Shown here: positions 23,944-33,766 of the stretch, piece after piece
Layout of the letters: every line of letters starts with the position of its first letter
How positions within the stretch are numbered: position 1 is the stretch's first letter
Origin: Chloroflexota bacterium
GTDB taxonomy: Bacteria > Chloroflexota > Dehalococcoidia > Lucifugimonadales > JACPCL1
Assembly (NCBI GenBank): GCA_016179765.1
Contig: JACPCL010000038.1
Location: forward strand, 1-49,564
Direction of reading: 5' to 3'
DNA length: 49,564 bases
Position numbers and translations under genes: made by a program
Notes under the pieces: model-generated
Told to the model about the DNA's origin: nothing
Seen by the model: the letters and a program-made list of their open reading frames with translations, nothing else
Database searches by the model: none

Positions 23944-26900
23944 ATGAATGGCGACCAAATCATAGGCCTCTTGCAGCGTCGGCCGGGTCTAACGGCAAGG
24001 GAGATTGCCCAAGAGCTTCACCTAAGCCGCCACCAGGTGAACCAGGCTCTTTACCATCATCTCAGCCGGCTCGTGGAGCAGGTGGCAGGGTATCGGTGGC
24101 AGCTACGTACCACACCCACGTCATCTAAGCGGACACAGCCTTCCTATTTCAGGGGAGATGACACGATGGAAAGCAATCAAGAAGCAGAGAGCCTTCAGCG
24201 GGAAAAAGCGGTCGCGCTATTCACCTATCTGAAAGAACTGTCTCTGCTTCGTAGTAGAGCGGTGCGTTCTTTTGATCAGTATAAAGAAGATGGAGAGGTT
24301 CTGTGGTTTAGCGATATACCAAGGGAAGCTGGCTGTTTTTCAGTGGCCTGGGAACCTGATGAAGAGCCAGAAAACTGGATTCAGGTAATCAAGCCACAGT
24401 TTCGTTCCTATCCTCCTCCTTCCGCTCAGCTAGCCCCCTGGTTAGATGAGGATCAGCTTCGTGATTCTTCCCGTGATATGCCTGACCTTCGCCAGACTCC
24501 TATAGGACAAAGCTCTGCCTCGTCAAATCCACAAGTTGATATTTCAGCACAGCGTGACCTGGTTATACCAGCACATGAACGGTACGTGCAAGACCAGTGG
24601 TGGCCTTGGGCCGAAAGGAACAATAAGGCCCTTGAGGTTCAGAGCGTCTACACCCGGTTGTTTTCCATGTACCAAAAGCAGCAGAGATTGGGTGAGGAGT
24701 ATGAGTTGATAGTTGGGCTTGGCCTTTTGGCGTGGCGATTACCTGCTGGGTATAGTGTCAAGCGTCACATCCTAACAGCCCAGGCGTCACTTGAGTTTGA
24801 TGCTGTCAATGGAGTGATTACTGCTATCCCATCTGCGGAAGGAGCCAAGGTTAGGCTAGAGCAGGATATGTTGGACCCGCAGGACCGTCCTCAACAGGGT
24901 TTGGACAGAATCCAGGGATTGATAACTGATATGGGAGATGCGATATGGGACGGCAAATCACCCCAGGAGATTCTGCAGACTTGGGTGAATTCCGTACCCG
25001 GGCAAAGTGGATTTGTAAACAGCCTCTTACCCCAAGAGTCCACTACGCAGTTCCCGGTCGTTCATTTTGCTCCTGCCCTTATGCTCCGCAAGAGGAGCCA
25101 AGGCAACTTGGCTCTCATGTTTGAGAGGATTGCAAAGCAGCTTGAAGAAGGCAACGGCAGCATCCCTAGCGGCGTAGCTGGACTGGTATCCCTAGAGACC
25201 CCCCACATTGGTGATTCAAGAGGAAGCGTGGCCTCTGACAATAGCCAGGACAATGAAGTCTACTTCCCGCTGCTTTCAAACGACGAGCAAATGAGGATCG
25301 CCCGCAGTTTGAAAGGCGAAGATGGTGTGGTAGTGCAAGGCCCACCTGGCACAGGGAAGTCGCACACCATCGCCAATCTGGTATGCCATTTGCTGGCCAG
25401 CGGCAAACGTGTCCTTGTCACCAGCCACACCGCAAGGGCACTGGAGGTACTGCGGGACAAGTTCCCAGACGATGTATCTGGCCTTTGCGTCTCGCTCCTT
25501 GGCAACGACCGCGCGGCTTTGAAGGGTATGGAGGACTCGGTACGAGCAATCAGTTATCACTATGCTAACTGGGATCAAAAGCAGAACGACGAGAGGATCA
25601 CGCGCCTGGGAAAGCGGCTTGCCGAGCTGAGGAGCGAGGAATCAAGGACTATGGTGATGCTGCGACAGATTCGAGAGTCAGAGACCTATGTACATTCCTT
25701 GCCTTTCATAAACTTTGGCGGCACCCTGCAATCCCTGGCTGCGTGGCTATCGGACGAAGCCCCGCAGCATTCATGGATACTCACCAAGCCGAGGCTTGGA
25801 AGCGAACCACCACTTACCGACGGCGAGGCGGTGCTCTTATTGAAGCTGCTCAGAGCTATTTCCCCAGGACGAGAGTTGGAGCTAGGCTACCGGTTAGTGG
25901 ACCCAGGGGGTACGGCAACTGACGAAGGTTTTGTTGAGGCGGTAGAGAAGGAGAAGCAAGCAGAAGCCTTCTATGAGCAAGCCAGCAATCATCGGCAGCA
26001 CTTTTGCTACGGGGCTTTGCTCGGAGCATCCCCGTCTGAACGGGGCGAGGTCACGACGGACATCCAACAGCTCTTTGGTAGTGTTCAACGCCTGAAAAGC
26101 TCCCCCCAGCCCTGGTTTGAGACTGCCCTGACTCAGGTTACCAGACGACAGGAGGCTCCTTCGCAAGTCACCTTCGCCAATACGCGCCGTATTCTTGACG
26201 CGCTAGGAGAAGGCTACCAGGCAGTTGACTCCTGTCGCGTCTCAGGAGTGGAAAACCTGGAGCGGCAGACGGTCAAAGCTGATGCGGAGGCGTTGCTCGC
26301 GCATCTGTCCCAAGGCGGCGGATGGGGCTTCGGCCCCTTCAAGCCCGCACCGGTCAAGAGCGCCAAGTATTTGATGAAACAGGTGCGAGTCAACGGGCAG
26401 CGGTGCAATAGCCCAGAGACCTTACGAAACCTCGTTCAATGGGCTACTGTGCTTGACCTGGTAGAAGACCTTCATAGCTATTGGCAGGCCTGGGTTGGCG
26501 CGCAAGTTGGCAGCCACAGCATGAAAGTGGAGGCATACAAGCAGCACAACCGACTGCTGGGGGATGTCCTCAGCCTTGTGCCCATAATTGACAGAGTCCG
26601 TAACCGTCTGCTCAACATGGGGGTGTCTCAAGAACCTAGCTGGGATGACCTGCAAGCCCTCGCTTCTCTCCTGGGCGCGGCAAGGGCAGTGGAGGCTGAA
26701 GTTGCCCTGCAGGAAGCGAAGGGCGTTCTTGGTGCGTGGGAGAAGGAGCTTTACCTGGTTCTTGCAAGGCCTGGCGTTCATGCCGTGGTCGGAGAGCTTC
26801 TGGCAGCGATCGAGGCTAGGGATGTCCAGGGGTATGCCAAGTGCCGTCAGAGTCTGGCAGATCTCATAGAGACACGGAAACAGTTGGAGGAGCGGCGCAA

Positions 26901-28605
26901 GCTGTTCAGGCGTCTGCAAGACGCCGCGCCAGACTTGGCTGGCGAGCTAATGAGGAGCTACGCGGATGTGGCTTGGGATTCAAAGATGGAAAGTTTTGTT
27001 GCTACATGGAACTGGGCACGGGCAGATGTATGGCTGTCACAAAAAATCCTTGAAGCTGGTGAGCCGGAGCATATTAAGTTACGCCTTGATGACATTGGCC
27101 AGCAACTACGCGACACCTTGAAGGAGCTTGCGGCGGCTAAGGCGTGGGGCAACTGCCTTTCTACGATGACTGAGCCTGAAAGGAGGTCCCTCATCGCTTG
27201 GCAGCAGGCGGTGAGAAGGATAGGTAAAGGCACTGGCAAGTACGCCGCGCAGCACCGGAGGGAAGCGCAAGGCCACATGGACAACTGCCGGACTGCTATT
27301 CCTGCCTGGATCATGCCCCTTTATCGGGTTGCTGAAACCACCAACCCCAGGCCTGGCCTTTTTGACGTTATAATCATAGATGAGGCAAGCCAGAGCGGAC
27401 AAGAGGCGCTCTTCCTAAATTACATTGGCAAGCAGCTTGTCGTTGTGGGTGACGACAAGCAGATTAGCCCAGACCCAGTGGGAGTTGATCGGAATGACGT
27501 GTACAGCCTCCAGAAGCAATACCTCAACGACATCCCCATGCCGGACACCTTTAGTCTAGAGAGCAGCTTCTTTGACCAAGCGAGGGTCAGGTATGAGAGG
27601 ATGATTCGGCTCCGAGAACACTTCCGTTGCATGCCGGAGATCATTCAGTTTAGCAACAACAACTTCTATGATTCAGAGCCGCTCATTCCTTTGCGCCAGT
27701 TTGGAGCTAGCCGATTGACCCCTGTTGTCTCAACGGTCTACGTTGAAGGGGGATATCGGGATGGCAACGGCCCTAACCCACCGGAGGCGAGGGCTATTGT
27801 GGACAAGATCAAAAGCATGATTGCTGACCCAAGCTACAAGGGCAAAACTATGGGAGTAATCAGCTTGGTAGCTACCTCGCGCCAGGATAAGCTCATTGAA
27901 AACCTTCTGTTGAATGAGGTTGGCCCTGAAGAGATGGAGAGGCGCAAGCTGGTATGTGGTGACCCGTACGCATTCCAGGGGGACGAACGGGATGTTATGC
28001 TTCTCAGCTTGGTGGCTGCACCAACAGAGTCCCACATGGCGTCGCTTACGGGGGCTCGCGATGAACAGAGGTTCAACGTCGCTGCCAGCAGAGCCAAAGA
28101 CCAGGAGTGGCTATTCCATTCCGTGACATTAGGTGATCTTACGAACCCAGAGTCCTTACGCTACAGGTTATTGGACTACTGCTTGAGTCCACACACAGAG
28201 CCGATACCGTTGCAGGGCCTGAACCTGGAAAACCTGAAATCTGAAGCCTCAAGGAGGGATAGGAGCAAGGCCAATCCTCCGCACCCCTTTGAAAGCTGGT
28301 TTGAGATTGATGTGTTCCTTCGCATTGTAGAGCAGGGCTACCGAGCAATCCCACAGTTTGAAATCGCTGGCTACAGAGTTGACATCGTCGTGGAAGGGAT
28401 GCAGGGGCGATTGGCTGTAGAATGCGACGGAGACGTACACCATGGGCCAGAACAATTTGAGGCGGACATGGGTCGCCAACGTATGTTGGAACGCTGCGGC
28501 TGTACTTTCTGGCGGGTAAGAGGCAGTGAGTTTACTAGGAACCCAGACAAGGCTTTGCTACCACTTTGGGAGGAATTAAGATCACGGAGCATTCTTCCGC
28601 AGTAA
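23944..28605 (+). CDS. SF1 (Upf1-like) helicase with N-terminal wHTH and C-terminal Vsr/MTES_1575-type nuclease
   Basis: A 1,553-residue protein, probably anti-phage or anti-plasmid. Residues 1-52 look like a winged helix (LTAREIAQELHLSRHQVNQAL). The helicase has Walker A GPPGTGKS (466-473), VTSHTARALEVL, Walker B DEAS (1146-1149), VVVGDDKQISP, REHFRCMPEII, FQGDERDVM and VAASRAKDQEW, the Upf1-like SF1 set, with a roughly 650-residue helical insertion between motifs Ia and II. The C-terminus is a PD-(D/E)xK-like nuclease with Asp1480, Glu1493, Asp1495 and HH at 1499-1500. This resembles the helicase-Vsr (Hhe-type) defence proteins, but I see no clear DUF4011. An internal ATG at 24166 with GGGGAG upstream could give a form without the wHTH. 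Its composition is less GC-rich than gltX, consistent with transfer. Confidence 0.87.
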   Translation: MNGDQIIGLLQRRPGLTAREIAQELHLSRHQVNQALYHHLSRLVEQVAGYRWQLRTTPTSSKRTQPSYFRGDDTMESNQEAESLQREKAVALFTYLKELSLLRSRAVRSFDQYKEDGEVLWFSDIPREAGCFSVAWEPDEEPENWIQVIKPQFRSYPPPSAQLAPWLDEDQLRDSSRDMPDLRQTPIGQSSASSNPQVDISAQRDLVIPAHERYVQDQWWPWAERNNKALEVQSVYTRLFSMYQKQQRLGEEYELIVGLGLLAWRLPAGYSVKRHILTAQASLEFDAVNGVITAIPSAEGAKVRLEQDMLDPQDRPQQGLDRIQGLITDMGDAIWDGKSPQEILQTWVNSVPGQSGFVNSLLPQESTTQFPVVHFAPALMLRKRSQGNLALMFERIAKQLEEGNGSIPSGVAGLVSLETPHIGDSRGSVASDNSQDNEVYFPLLSNDEQMRIARSLKGEDGVVVQGPPGTGKSHTIANLVCHLLASGKRVLVTSHTARALEVLRDKFPDDVSGLCVSLLGNDRAALKGMEDSVRAISYHYANWDQKQNDERITRLGKRLAELRSEESRTMVMLRQIRESETYVHSLPFINFGGTLQSLAAWLSDEAPQHSWILTKPRLGSEPPLTDGEAVLLLKLLRAISPGRELELGYRLVDPGGTATDEGFVEAVEKEKQAEAFYEQASNHRQHFCYGALLGASPSERGEVTTDIQQLFGSVQRLKSSPQPWFETALTQVTRRQEAPSQVTFANTRRILDALGEGYQAVDSCRVSGVENLERQTVKADAEALLAHLSQGGGWGFGPFKPAPVKSAKYLMKQVRVNGQRCNSPETLRNLVQWATVLDLVEDLHSYWQAWVGAQVGSHSMKVEAYKQHNRLLGDVLSLVPIIDRVRNRLLNMGVSQEPSWDDLQALASLLGAARAVEAEVALQEAKGVLGAWEKELYLVLARPGVHAVVGELLAAIEARDVQGYAKCRQSLADLIETRKQLEERRKLFRRLQDAAPDLAGELMRSYADVAWDSKMESFVATWNWARADVWLSQKILEAGEPEHIKLRLDDIGQQLRDTLKELAAAKAWGNCLSTMTEPERRSLIAWQQAVRRIGKGTGKYAAQHRREAQGHMDNCRTAIPAWIMPLYRVAETTNPRPGLFDVIIIDEASQSGQEALFLNYIGKQLVVVGDDKQISPDPVGVDRNDVYSLQKQYLNDIPMPDTFSLESSFFDQARVRYERMIRLREHFRCMPEIIQFSNNNFYDSEPLIPLRQFGASRLTPVVSTVYVEGGYRDGNGPNPPEARAIVDKIKSMIADPSYKGKTMGVISLVATSRQDKLIENLLLNEVGPEEMERRKLVCGDPYAFQGDERDVMLLSLVAAPTESHMASLTGARDEQRFNVAASRAKDQEWLFHSVTLGDLTNPESLRYRLLDYCLSPHTEPIPLQGLNLENLKSEASRRDRSKANPPHPFESWFEIDVFLRIVEQGYRAIPQFEIAGYRVDIVVEGMQGRLAVECDGDVHHGPEQFEADMGRQRMLERCGCTFWRVRGSEFTRNPDKALLPLWEELRSRSILPQ

Positions 28606-28622
28606 AGGGAGGAGATTGACCA

Positions 28623-29672
28623 ATGTCCCCCATAGACCTGCGCAGCGACACCGTCACTCAGCCCACGCCGGAGATGCGGCGCGCCATGTACGAGGCGGAG
28701 GTGGGCGACGACGTGTACGGCGAAGACCCGACGGTGAACCGCTTGGAGGCCATGGCCGCCCAGCGCATGGGCAAAGAGGCGGCGGTCTTCGTCGCCAGCG
28801 GCACCATGGCCAACCTGGTCTGTGGTCTCACCCACTGCCAGCGGGGCGATGAAGCCCTGATAGGCAGCAGGTCCCACATCCTCATGTACGAGGTCGCCTC
28901 CCTGGCGGCCTTCGGCGGCGTCCAGTTGCGCACCGTGCCCAACGACGAGCGCGGCATGATGGACCCCGACCAGGTGGAGGCGGCCATGCGTCCGAAGGAC
29001 GACCACCAGCCACGCACGGCTATGGTGGCTGTAGAGAACACCCACAACCGGTGCAGCGGCGCAGTGCTGGACTCTGAGGACATCGGCGCGCTGGCGGAGG
29101 TTGCCCACCGCCACGGGGCGGCTTTCCACATAGACGGGGCCCGCATCTTCAATGCGGCGGTGGCCCTGGACGCGCCGCCGGCGGAGCTGGCCCGCCCAGC
29201 CGATACCATCACCTTCTGCCTCTCCAAGGGCTTGAGCTGCCCCGTCGGCTCGGTGGTGTGCGGCGGCAAGGAGACCATCGCTCGCGTGCGCAGGAACCGC
29301 AAGATGGTGGGCGGCGGCATGAGGCAGGCGGGCATCATCGCCGCTGCGGGCATCGTCGCCCTGGAGAGCATGGTGGGCCGTTTGAAGGAAGACCACGACA
29401 ACGCCAAACGGCTGGCTCAGGGGCTGGCCCGGCTGCCGGGCATTACCCTTGACCCCACCAGAATCCAGACCAACATCGTCATCTTTGGGGTGAATGACCG
29501 GCCGGCTGAGACGTTTCTTGAGGCGTTCAAGGCCAGGGGCGTGCTGGCCTCATTTCCTGAGCGGGGCAAGGTGCGCATGGTGACCCACTATGGTATTACC
29601 GGCCAGGACGTAGACGAGGCCCTGAACGTGGCGGAAGCTATTACGAGGGGAAGGGCCTATGGCAGCAGGTAG
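28623..29672 (+). CDS. ltaE: low-specificity L-threonine aldolase
   Basis: A 349-residue PLP enzyme that cleaves threonine to glycine and acetaldehyde. It opens with IDLRSDTVTQPTPEMRRAM and EVGDDVYGEDPTVNRLE, both hallmarks; the cofactor-binding Asp is in DGAR (171-174) and the PLP lysine is Lys202 in FCLSKGLSCPVGS. GGAGGAG precedes the ATG. It lies 17 nt after the helicase and overlaps the MFS gene by 14 nt, so ltaE and the transporter are likely co-expressed. Confidence 0.93.
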   Translation: MSPIDLRSDTVTQPTPEMRRAMYEAEVGDDVYGEDPTVNRLEAMAAQRMGKEAAVFVASGTMANLVCGLTHCQRGDEALIGSRSHILMYEVASLAAFGGVQLRTVPNDERGMMDPDQVEAAMRPKDDHQPRTAMVAVENTHNRCSGAVLDSEDIGALAEVAHRHGAAFHIDGARIFNAAVALDAPPAELARPADTITFCLSKGLSCPVGSVVCGGKETIARVRRNRKMVGGGMRQAGIIAAAGIVALESMVGRLKEDHDNAKRLAQGLARLPGITLDPTRIQTNIVIFGVNDRPAETFLEAFKARGVLASFPERGKVRMVTHYGITGQDVDEALNVAEAITRGRAYGSR

Positions 29673-30927
29673 CCCCGTTCCCGCCCAGAGAACGGCAAGA
29701 CAGGCGGGCCTCTCCCGCCTGTTTCTTGCTTTTGACAGCCTCCCTTTCCGCTGGCTCTGGGGCAGCATGTTTTTCGGTTCCTTGTCCATGACCGTCAGGA
29801 TGCTGGCCCAAGGATGGTTGGTGCTGGAGCTCACCGACTCACCCTTCTGGGTAGGCGTCGTCTCGGGGTTGCAAGGTGTGGCCACGGTGGCTTTTGGCGC
29901 GCCGGGAGGCGCCCTGGTGGACCGCCTGGAGCGCAAACAGGTGCTGATATGGATGCAGGCGGCCAGCGGCGCTATCACCCTGGCCATAGGAGTCCTGGCG
30001 GTCACACACCATGTGGCATTGTGGCACCTGCTGGCGGCCTCCCTGGCGTCTGGCGCCATGCAGGCGGTGCAGATGCCCGCGAGTAACGCTCTGGTGTACG
30101 ACGCGGTCGGCCCACAACGCCTGCTGAACGCCATGGCCTCCAGAATGATCGCCTGGAACCTTACCCGCATCATCGGGTCCCTCGTCGCAGGCGGGTTGAT
30201 CGCAAGCCTCGGGGTAGGAAGCAGCTACCTGTTCGCCGCCGGGAGCGCCTATGTGGGAGTCCTCTGCCTTCTCTTCATGAAAGGCCGGTTCTTGGCCCAG
30301 GGGCGAAAAGACCCCTTCTGGAGATCGGTGCGCCAGGGTATCGTGTACACCTGGGGGAGAAGGGACATCCGCCGGTTGCTGCTCCTCAGCGTGCTGGTGG
30401 AGACCTTTGGCTTCTCTCACTCCATCATGCTGCCGGTGATGGCGCGAGACGTCCTGCACGCGGGGGCGCTCGGATTGGGCGTGCTTTCCGCCGCCAGTGG
30501 CGTGGGGGCCATGGCCAGCAACCTCGGGGTAGCCGCCGTGGGAGACTACCAAGGGAAGGGCAAGCTACTGGCTGGCGCGGCCCTCATCGCTGGCGTGTCC
30601 CTGTTGCTCTTTGCGCTGTCGCCGTGGTTTGCCCTCTCCACACTGTTGGTGGGTATGGTCGGCGCGGCGCTGATGGCGTACGACGTGACCCTGGTCACCG
30701 TCTTGCACCTCCTCGTGACCGATGATGTCCGTGGGCGAGTGATGGGCCTCTATGGCCTGACCTTTGGTTTCACCCCCATCGGAGGCCTTATCGCGGGCGC
30801 CGTGGCCTCTGCGGCCAGCGCGCCCTTTGCAATCGGTCTCGGAGGCGTCGTGGTGGCAACCCATGTGCTCACGACGCTGAGAGCGCTGGTAAGCACCCGC
30901 TCTGGGCCAACGAGCCCCACGGGCTGA
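29659..30927 (+). CDS. MFS transporter (MFS_3-like)
   Basis: 422 residues, about twelve membrane segments, related to the transporter at 15593-16834: GSMFFGSLSMTVRMLAQGWLVLELT, DRLERKQVLIWMQ in the 2-3 loop, QMPASNALVYDAV, and DDVRGRVMGLYGLTFGFTPIGG. It starts inside the last codons of the threonine aldolase gene, indicating coupling; export of an amino acid or related small molecule is a guess from context only. Confidence 0.85.
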   Translation: MAAGSPVPAQRTARQAGLSRLFLAFDSLPFRWLWGSMFFGSLSMTVRMLAQGWLVLELTDSPFWVGVVSGLQGVATVAFGAPGGALVDRLERKQVLIWMQAASGAITLAIGVLAVTHHVALWHLLAASLASGAMQAVQMPASNALVYDAVGPQRLLNAMASRMIAWNLTRIIGSLVAGGLIASLGVGSSYLFAAGSAYVGVLCLLFMKGRFLAQGRKDPFWRSVRQGIVYTWGRRDIRRLLLLSVLVETFGFSHSIMLPVMARDVLHAGALGLGVLSAASGVGAMASNLGVAAVGDYQGKGKLLAGAALIAGVSLLLFALSPWFALSTLLVGMVGAALMAYDVTLVTVLHLLVTDDVRGRVMGLYGLTFGFTPIGGLIAGAVASAASAPFAIGLGGVVVATHVLTTLRALVSTRSGPTSPTG

Positions 30928-31396
30928 CTCCGTACAACAAGCCAGGCCAGGGTGTGAACCCTGCTCCCGTGGTTCCCTCCGATGGTATGGCCCGCCCTAT
31001 CCGGGGAGCCTCAAGCCCAACCCAGGCGAGCCTGCTTCTACTCCTGCCTCCGGGGCAGGTCAGCCTGGCCCGGGTCGTGACCGCGGGTGAGGGAATCAGT
31101 TCGCTTTGCCCGGGGCTTGTGAAAGTGAGGGAGCGGGCAGTAGGCCGCTGCCGGGGCCCTCGGCAAGGCGATAGTGGTGAGCAATTCTTCGCGAAGGGGA
31201 GCGCTAGAGAAAGCAAAGGTCGCCTGACCACTTCCTCGCTCGCTGCCCCATTCGCTGCGCTCAGGGCTTTGGCTCACCAGGGTTTCGGCTAGAGTGACAG
31301 TTGCTATCCCAATTGGCGCGGCAGATCGTTCCTTCACGAGCTCTCGGGGCAGGCCCTTCCAGACTCACGTGGGCAGCCAGTGCGGGAGGGAGGGCC
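30928..31396. other. gene-free spacer
   Basis: About 470 bp without a credible gene on either strand; open frames here are short and low in complexity. It holds one copy of a 20-nt repeat (30944-30963) also present at 32988-33007, and several GC-rich inverted segments. No promoter or terminator is evident. Confidence 0.5.
30944..30963 (+). repeat. 20-nt direct repeat, copy 1 (beside MATE pseudogene)
   Basis: AGGCCAGGGTGTGAACCCTG is identical to 32988-33007. The two copies sit on either side of the MATE pseudogene, about 2.0 kb apart. Confidence 0.75.
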
Positions 31397-32884
31397 TTAG
31401 ATAACCTTGATCCGAAGCCAGCGGCCCCAGTAGAAGACCGGGACAAAGAAGATGGCGCGCATGGCCATGCCTGTAAGGTGGGCCCAGCCCATGCCCAGGG
31501 GATCGATGCCCAAAGGGTGGCTCAGGAACCAGGCCAAGGGGATCTCCACAAGGATGAGGGAGAGGAAGGTGACCACTGCGACGGTGATGGTGTCGCCTGC
31601 GACGTTGAAGGCCTGCTGGAAGACCTGGCCCACGCCCAGGAACAGGGCGGCGACCACCAGAATGCGCAGCCAGGGCGTCGTCAGGTGTACCACCTGCGGT
31701 TCTGTGCTAAAGAGGGAGATGAAAAAGGAGGGGAAGAGCAACATCGGCACCGCGACCACGCCGCCAATAGCGGTCACCTACGTCAGCCCCCAGCCTATGG
31801 ACTGCCGGGAGCGGTCGGAGCGGCCAGCGCCAAGGTTTTGGCCGACCATGACGCCGGTGGCGTTGCCGACGCCCATGGCGCCGAAGTTTGCGAGGGTCTC
31901 CACCCTTCGGGTAAGAGCGTAGCCCGCCAGGGCTATGTCGCCAAAGGGGGTCACAATGGCCAGCAGAGCGATCTGGGAAACGCCGCGCTCCATGCCCCCC
32001 ACGGAGGCGGGGACACCGATGCGCAGCAGGCGTCCCAGGATACGGAAGTCTGGGTGATAGCCACGGAAGGTGAGGTGCAGGCGGGAGGTGCCGCGGAAAA
32101 GGGCAACGATGTTCACTCCCGCCCCCGCACCCTGGGCAACGACGTTCGCCAGGGCAGCGCCCATGAGGCCGTAGAAGGGGAACCCCAGCCAGCCGAACAT
32201 GAGAAGGGGTGTCAGTATGACCCCCAGCACACGGGCCACGGTGGTGGCCTTCAGAGGGGTCATGACATCGCCCGAGGCCTGGAGCATGGCGCCCGTCATG
32301 CCCCTGAGGGCCATGGGGGCCATGCTCAGGAACTGGACGCGCATGTACATCGCAGTCTGGGCCCTGACCTCATCGCTCACCCTAATGGCCATCAGAAGGA
32401 CATCGGTGAGGAGCCAGCCCACCGTAACCACCAGGGCAAGATAGAGGGCGTTGAGAGTGAAGGCCTGCTGTGCGATGTGGTTGGCCAGGTGAATATCGCC
32501 TGCGCCCACGGCCCGGGCCACCATGGCGCGCAGGCCCTGGTCAAGGCCCTGGCGGGCCATATTGCCGAACTGGGTAATGGTCTGGGTGACGCCCACCCCT
32601 GCGATGGCCTGATAGCCGCTGGGCAAGCGGCCAGCCCAAAAGAGGTCCACGAGCTGGTCAAGGACGCCCAAGACGTTTTCCAGCCACTGGGGCCAGGAAA
32701 GGCTCCAGAGCCGCCTGGGAACACTGCCGGTGGTAAGATCGGGGTGGGTTCGGCCGCGACGACCAGTGCTAGGTCGTGCCACAACCGCGACGACGCCCCT
32801 TGTCCCAGAGCCAACATCAGGAGTTCGGCTTCTACTTGGAGGGTCTTCAGAGGCGTCAGGACTACGTTCGCCGGGGTCATCCAT
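31397..32884 (-). pseudogene. MATE-family multidrug efflux protein split by an in-frame amber codon
   Basis: One continuous frame encodes a twelve-helix MATE transporter (LWSLSWPQWLENVLGVLDQLVDLFW, MVARAVGAGDIHLANHIAQQAF, GVMVGQNLGAGRSDRS, ...FQQAFNVAGDTITVAVVTFLSL). It is broken by a TAG at 31778-31780 between WGLT and VTAIGG; TGG to TAG is the simplest origin. About 394 and 126 residues lie on either side. Translation probably starts at the ATG at 32884, which has AAGGAG upstream. The transporter is otherwise complete, so inactivation is recent, or the amber codon is suppressed or a sequencing error. Its upstream region contains the 20-nt repeat. Confidence 0.8.
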
Positions 32885-33422
32885 GAGGTCCATGCTCCTT
32901 GGGGCAAGCCTCTCGGGCAATTCGCGTGCCAAGGGGACGGGCGACAGCCCGCAACATATCATACCCTGGCAAAGAGGTCAACAGAAGAGGCCAGGGTGTG
33001 AACCCTGGCCTGATGATGTCCTCGTCGGGGCTCCGCTGCCCAGCCCTCAGACTGAAGGAGCCGACCCGGTATGACGCGGGTACCGGCTATGCTGGTGTGG
33101 GGCGCGGAGCTTCCGGCTTCCGCTTGCCCTGGCTGGACTCCCTGGCTCCATCCACCTCCGCTCATCCTACCGGTGAGCCAGCAGGGCAAACATCAGGAAA
33201 ATGCCACTTGTGGAAGAGCTCATAGAGCAGTACCATCTGGCACCCCCTTCCTTTACCGGTTGCGAGGGAACTCTCCCTCTTTTCACACCCTTTCGTCCCT
33301 CTTAGTATACCATGTTTCCCCAGGTGAAAAAAAGAGCGCTTTTGATTGCGGTTTCCTTTGTGGTCGTGCGTCCTCGGCAGAGTGGATCGCGGCCAGCCCT
33401 GTGGCCTTTGCCCCCCCCCGCC
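32885..33422. other. gene-poor spacer upstream of the MATE pseudogene
   Basis: It contains a 9-bp hairpin, GGCCAGGGT/ACCCTGGCC (32989-33010), and other inverted GC-rich segments. A possible 24-codon minus-strand frame (33162-33236, MVLLYELFHKW...) has AAGGAAGGGGG upstream and a TATACT further up (about 33295), but no terminator and no recognisable domain, so it is not called as a gene. Confidence 0.45.
32988..33007 (+). repeat. 20-nt direct repeat, copy 2
   Basis: Identical to 30944-30963. Here it is part of a perfect hairpin (GGCCAGGGT-GTGA-ACCCTGGCC); in copy 1 the right arm is incomplete. Confidence 0.75.
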
Positions 33423-33545
33423 CTACTGGGCGAATGGGCTGATGCTCACGAAAGTGACAGTGGCAAGGGCAGCGATAATGCCCAATACCACCAGCAACTG
33501 CTCCAGCATGCATCTCCACTGGTACCTCGGCACATTCCTCATCAT
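33423..33545 (-). CDS. 40-residue membrane peptide with prepilin-like N-terminus
   Basis: On the minus strand a 40-codon frame starts MMRNVPRYQWRCMLEQLL and continues with a hydrophobic helix VVLGIIAALATVTF. The pattern (a short basic leader, then x-L-E-Q-L-L-V-V-x-G-I-I) resembles the N-terminus of type IV prepilins, but the protein ends after the helix, and the residue before the hydrophobic run is Cys, not Gly/Ala. AGAGGG and AGGAGG lie 8-20 nt upstream. It could be a truncated pilin or a small membrane protein in its own right. Confidence 0.35.
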   Translation of the reverse strand: MMRNVPRYQWRCMLEQLLVVLGIIAALATVTFVSISPFAQ

Positions 33546-33636
33546 GGCCGCACCCTCTCTTCCCTCCTATCCGCTTGCGTCCTGACTCTCCTAGCAGATT
33601 GCTGAAAAACACCCCCAAACCCCCTCAAGGGGGTTC

Positions 33637-33684
33637 AAGGTATCCGCCTACGGCGGATTAATTTGTATCTGAGGGACACCCTCA
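33637..33684. repeat. 48-nt dispersed repeat, copy 1
   Basis: Matches 46029-46076 at 43 of 48 positions. It contains the inverted segment TCCGCC-TACG-GCGGA. The similarity continues more weakly to the right (GGCTTTGCCCCTCTG here, GGCTTCGCCCCTCTG there). Confidence 0.75.
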
Positions 33685-33766
33685 TCCGCCGCAGGCGGAC
33701 CGCAAAGAGGCTTTGCCCCTCTGAACTCCCCTATTTTCATCACCCTGTTGGCATCTGGTAGCTGCC

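Noticed and set aside
31301-33001. 566-codon forward open frame across the MATE region
   Set aside because: Composition is His/Gly/Glu-rich, typical of the antisense of a GC-rich membrane protein; the minus strand encodes an unmistakable MATE transporter.
33162-33236. 24-codon reverse frame with AAGGAAGGGGG upstream
   Set aside because: No terminator, no family and a poorly placed promoter; evidence much weaker than for the 12713-12787 gene.
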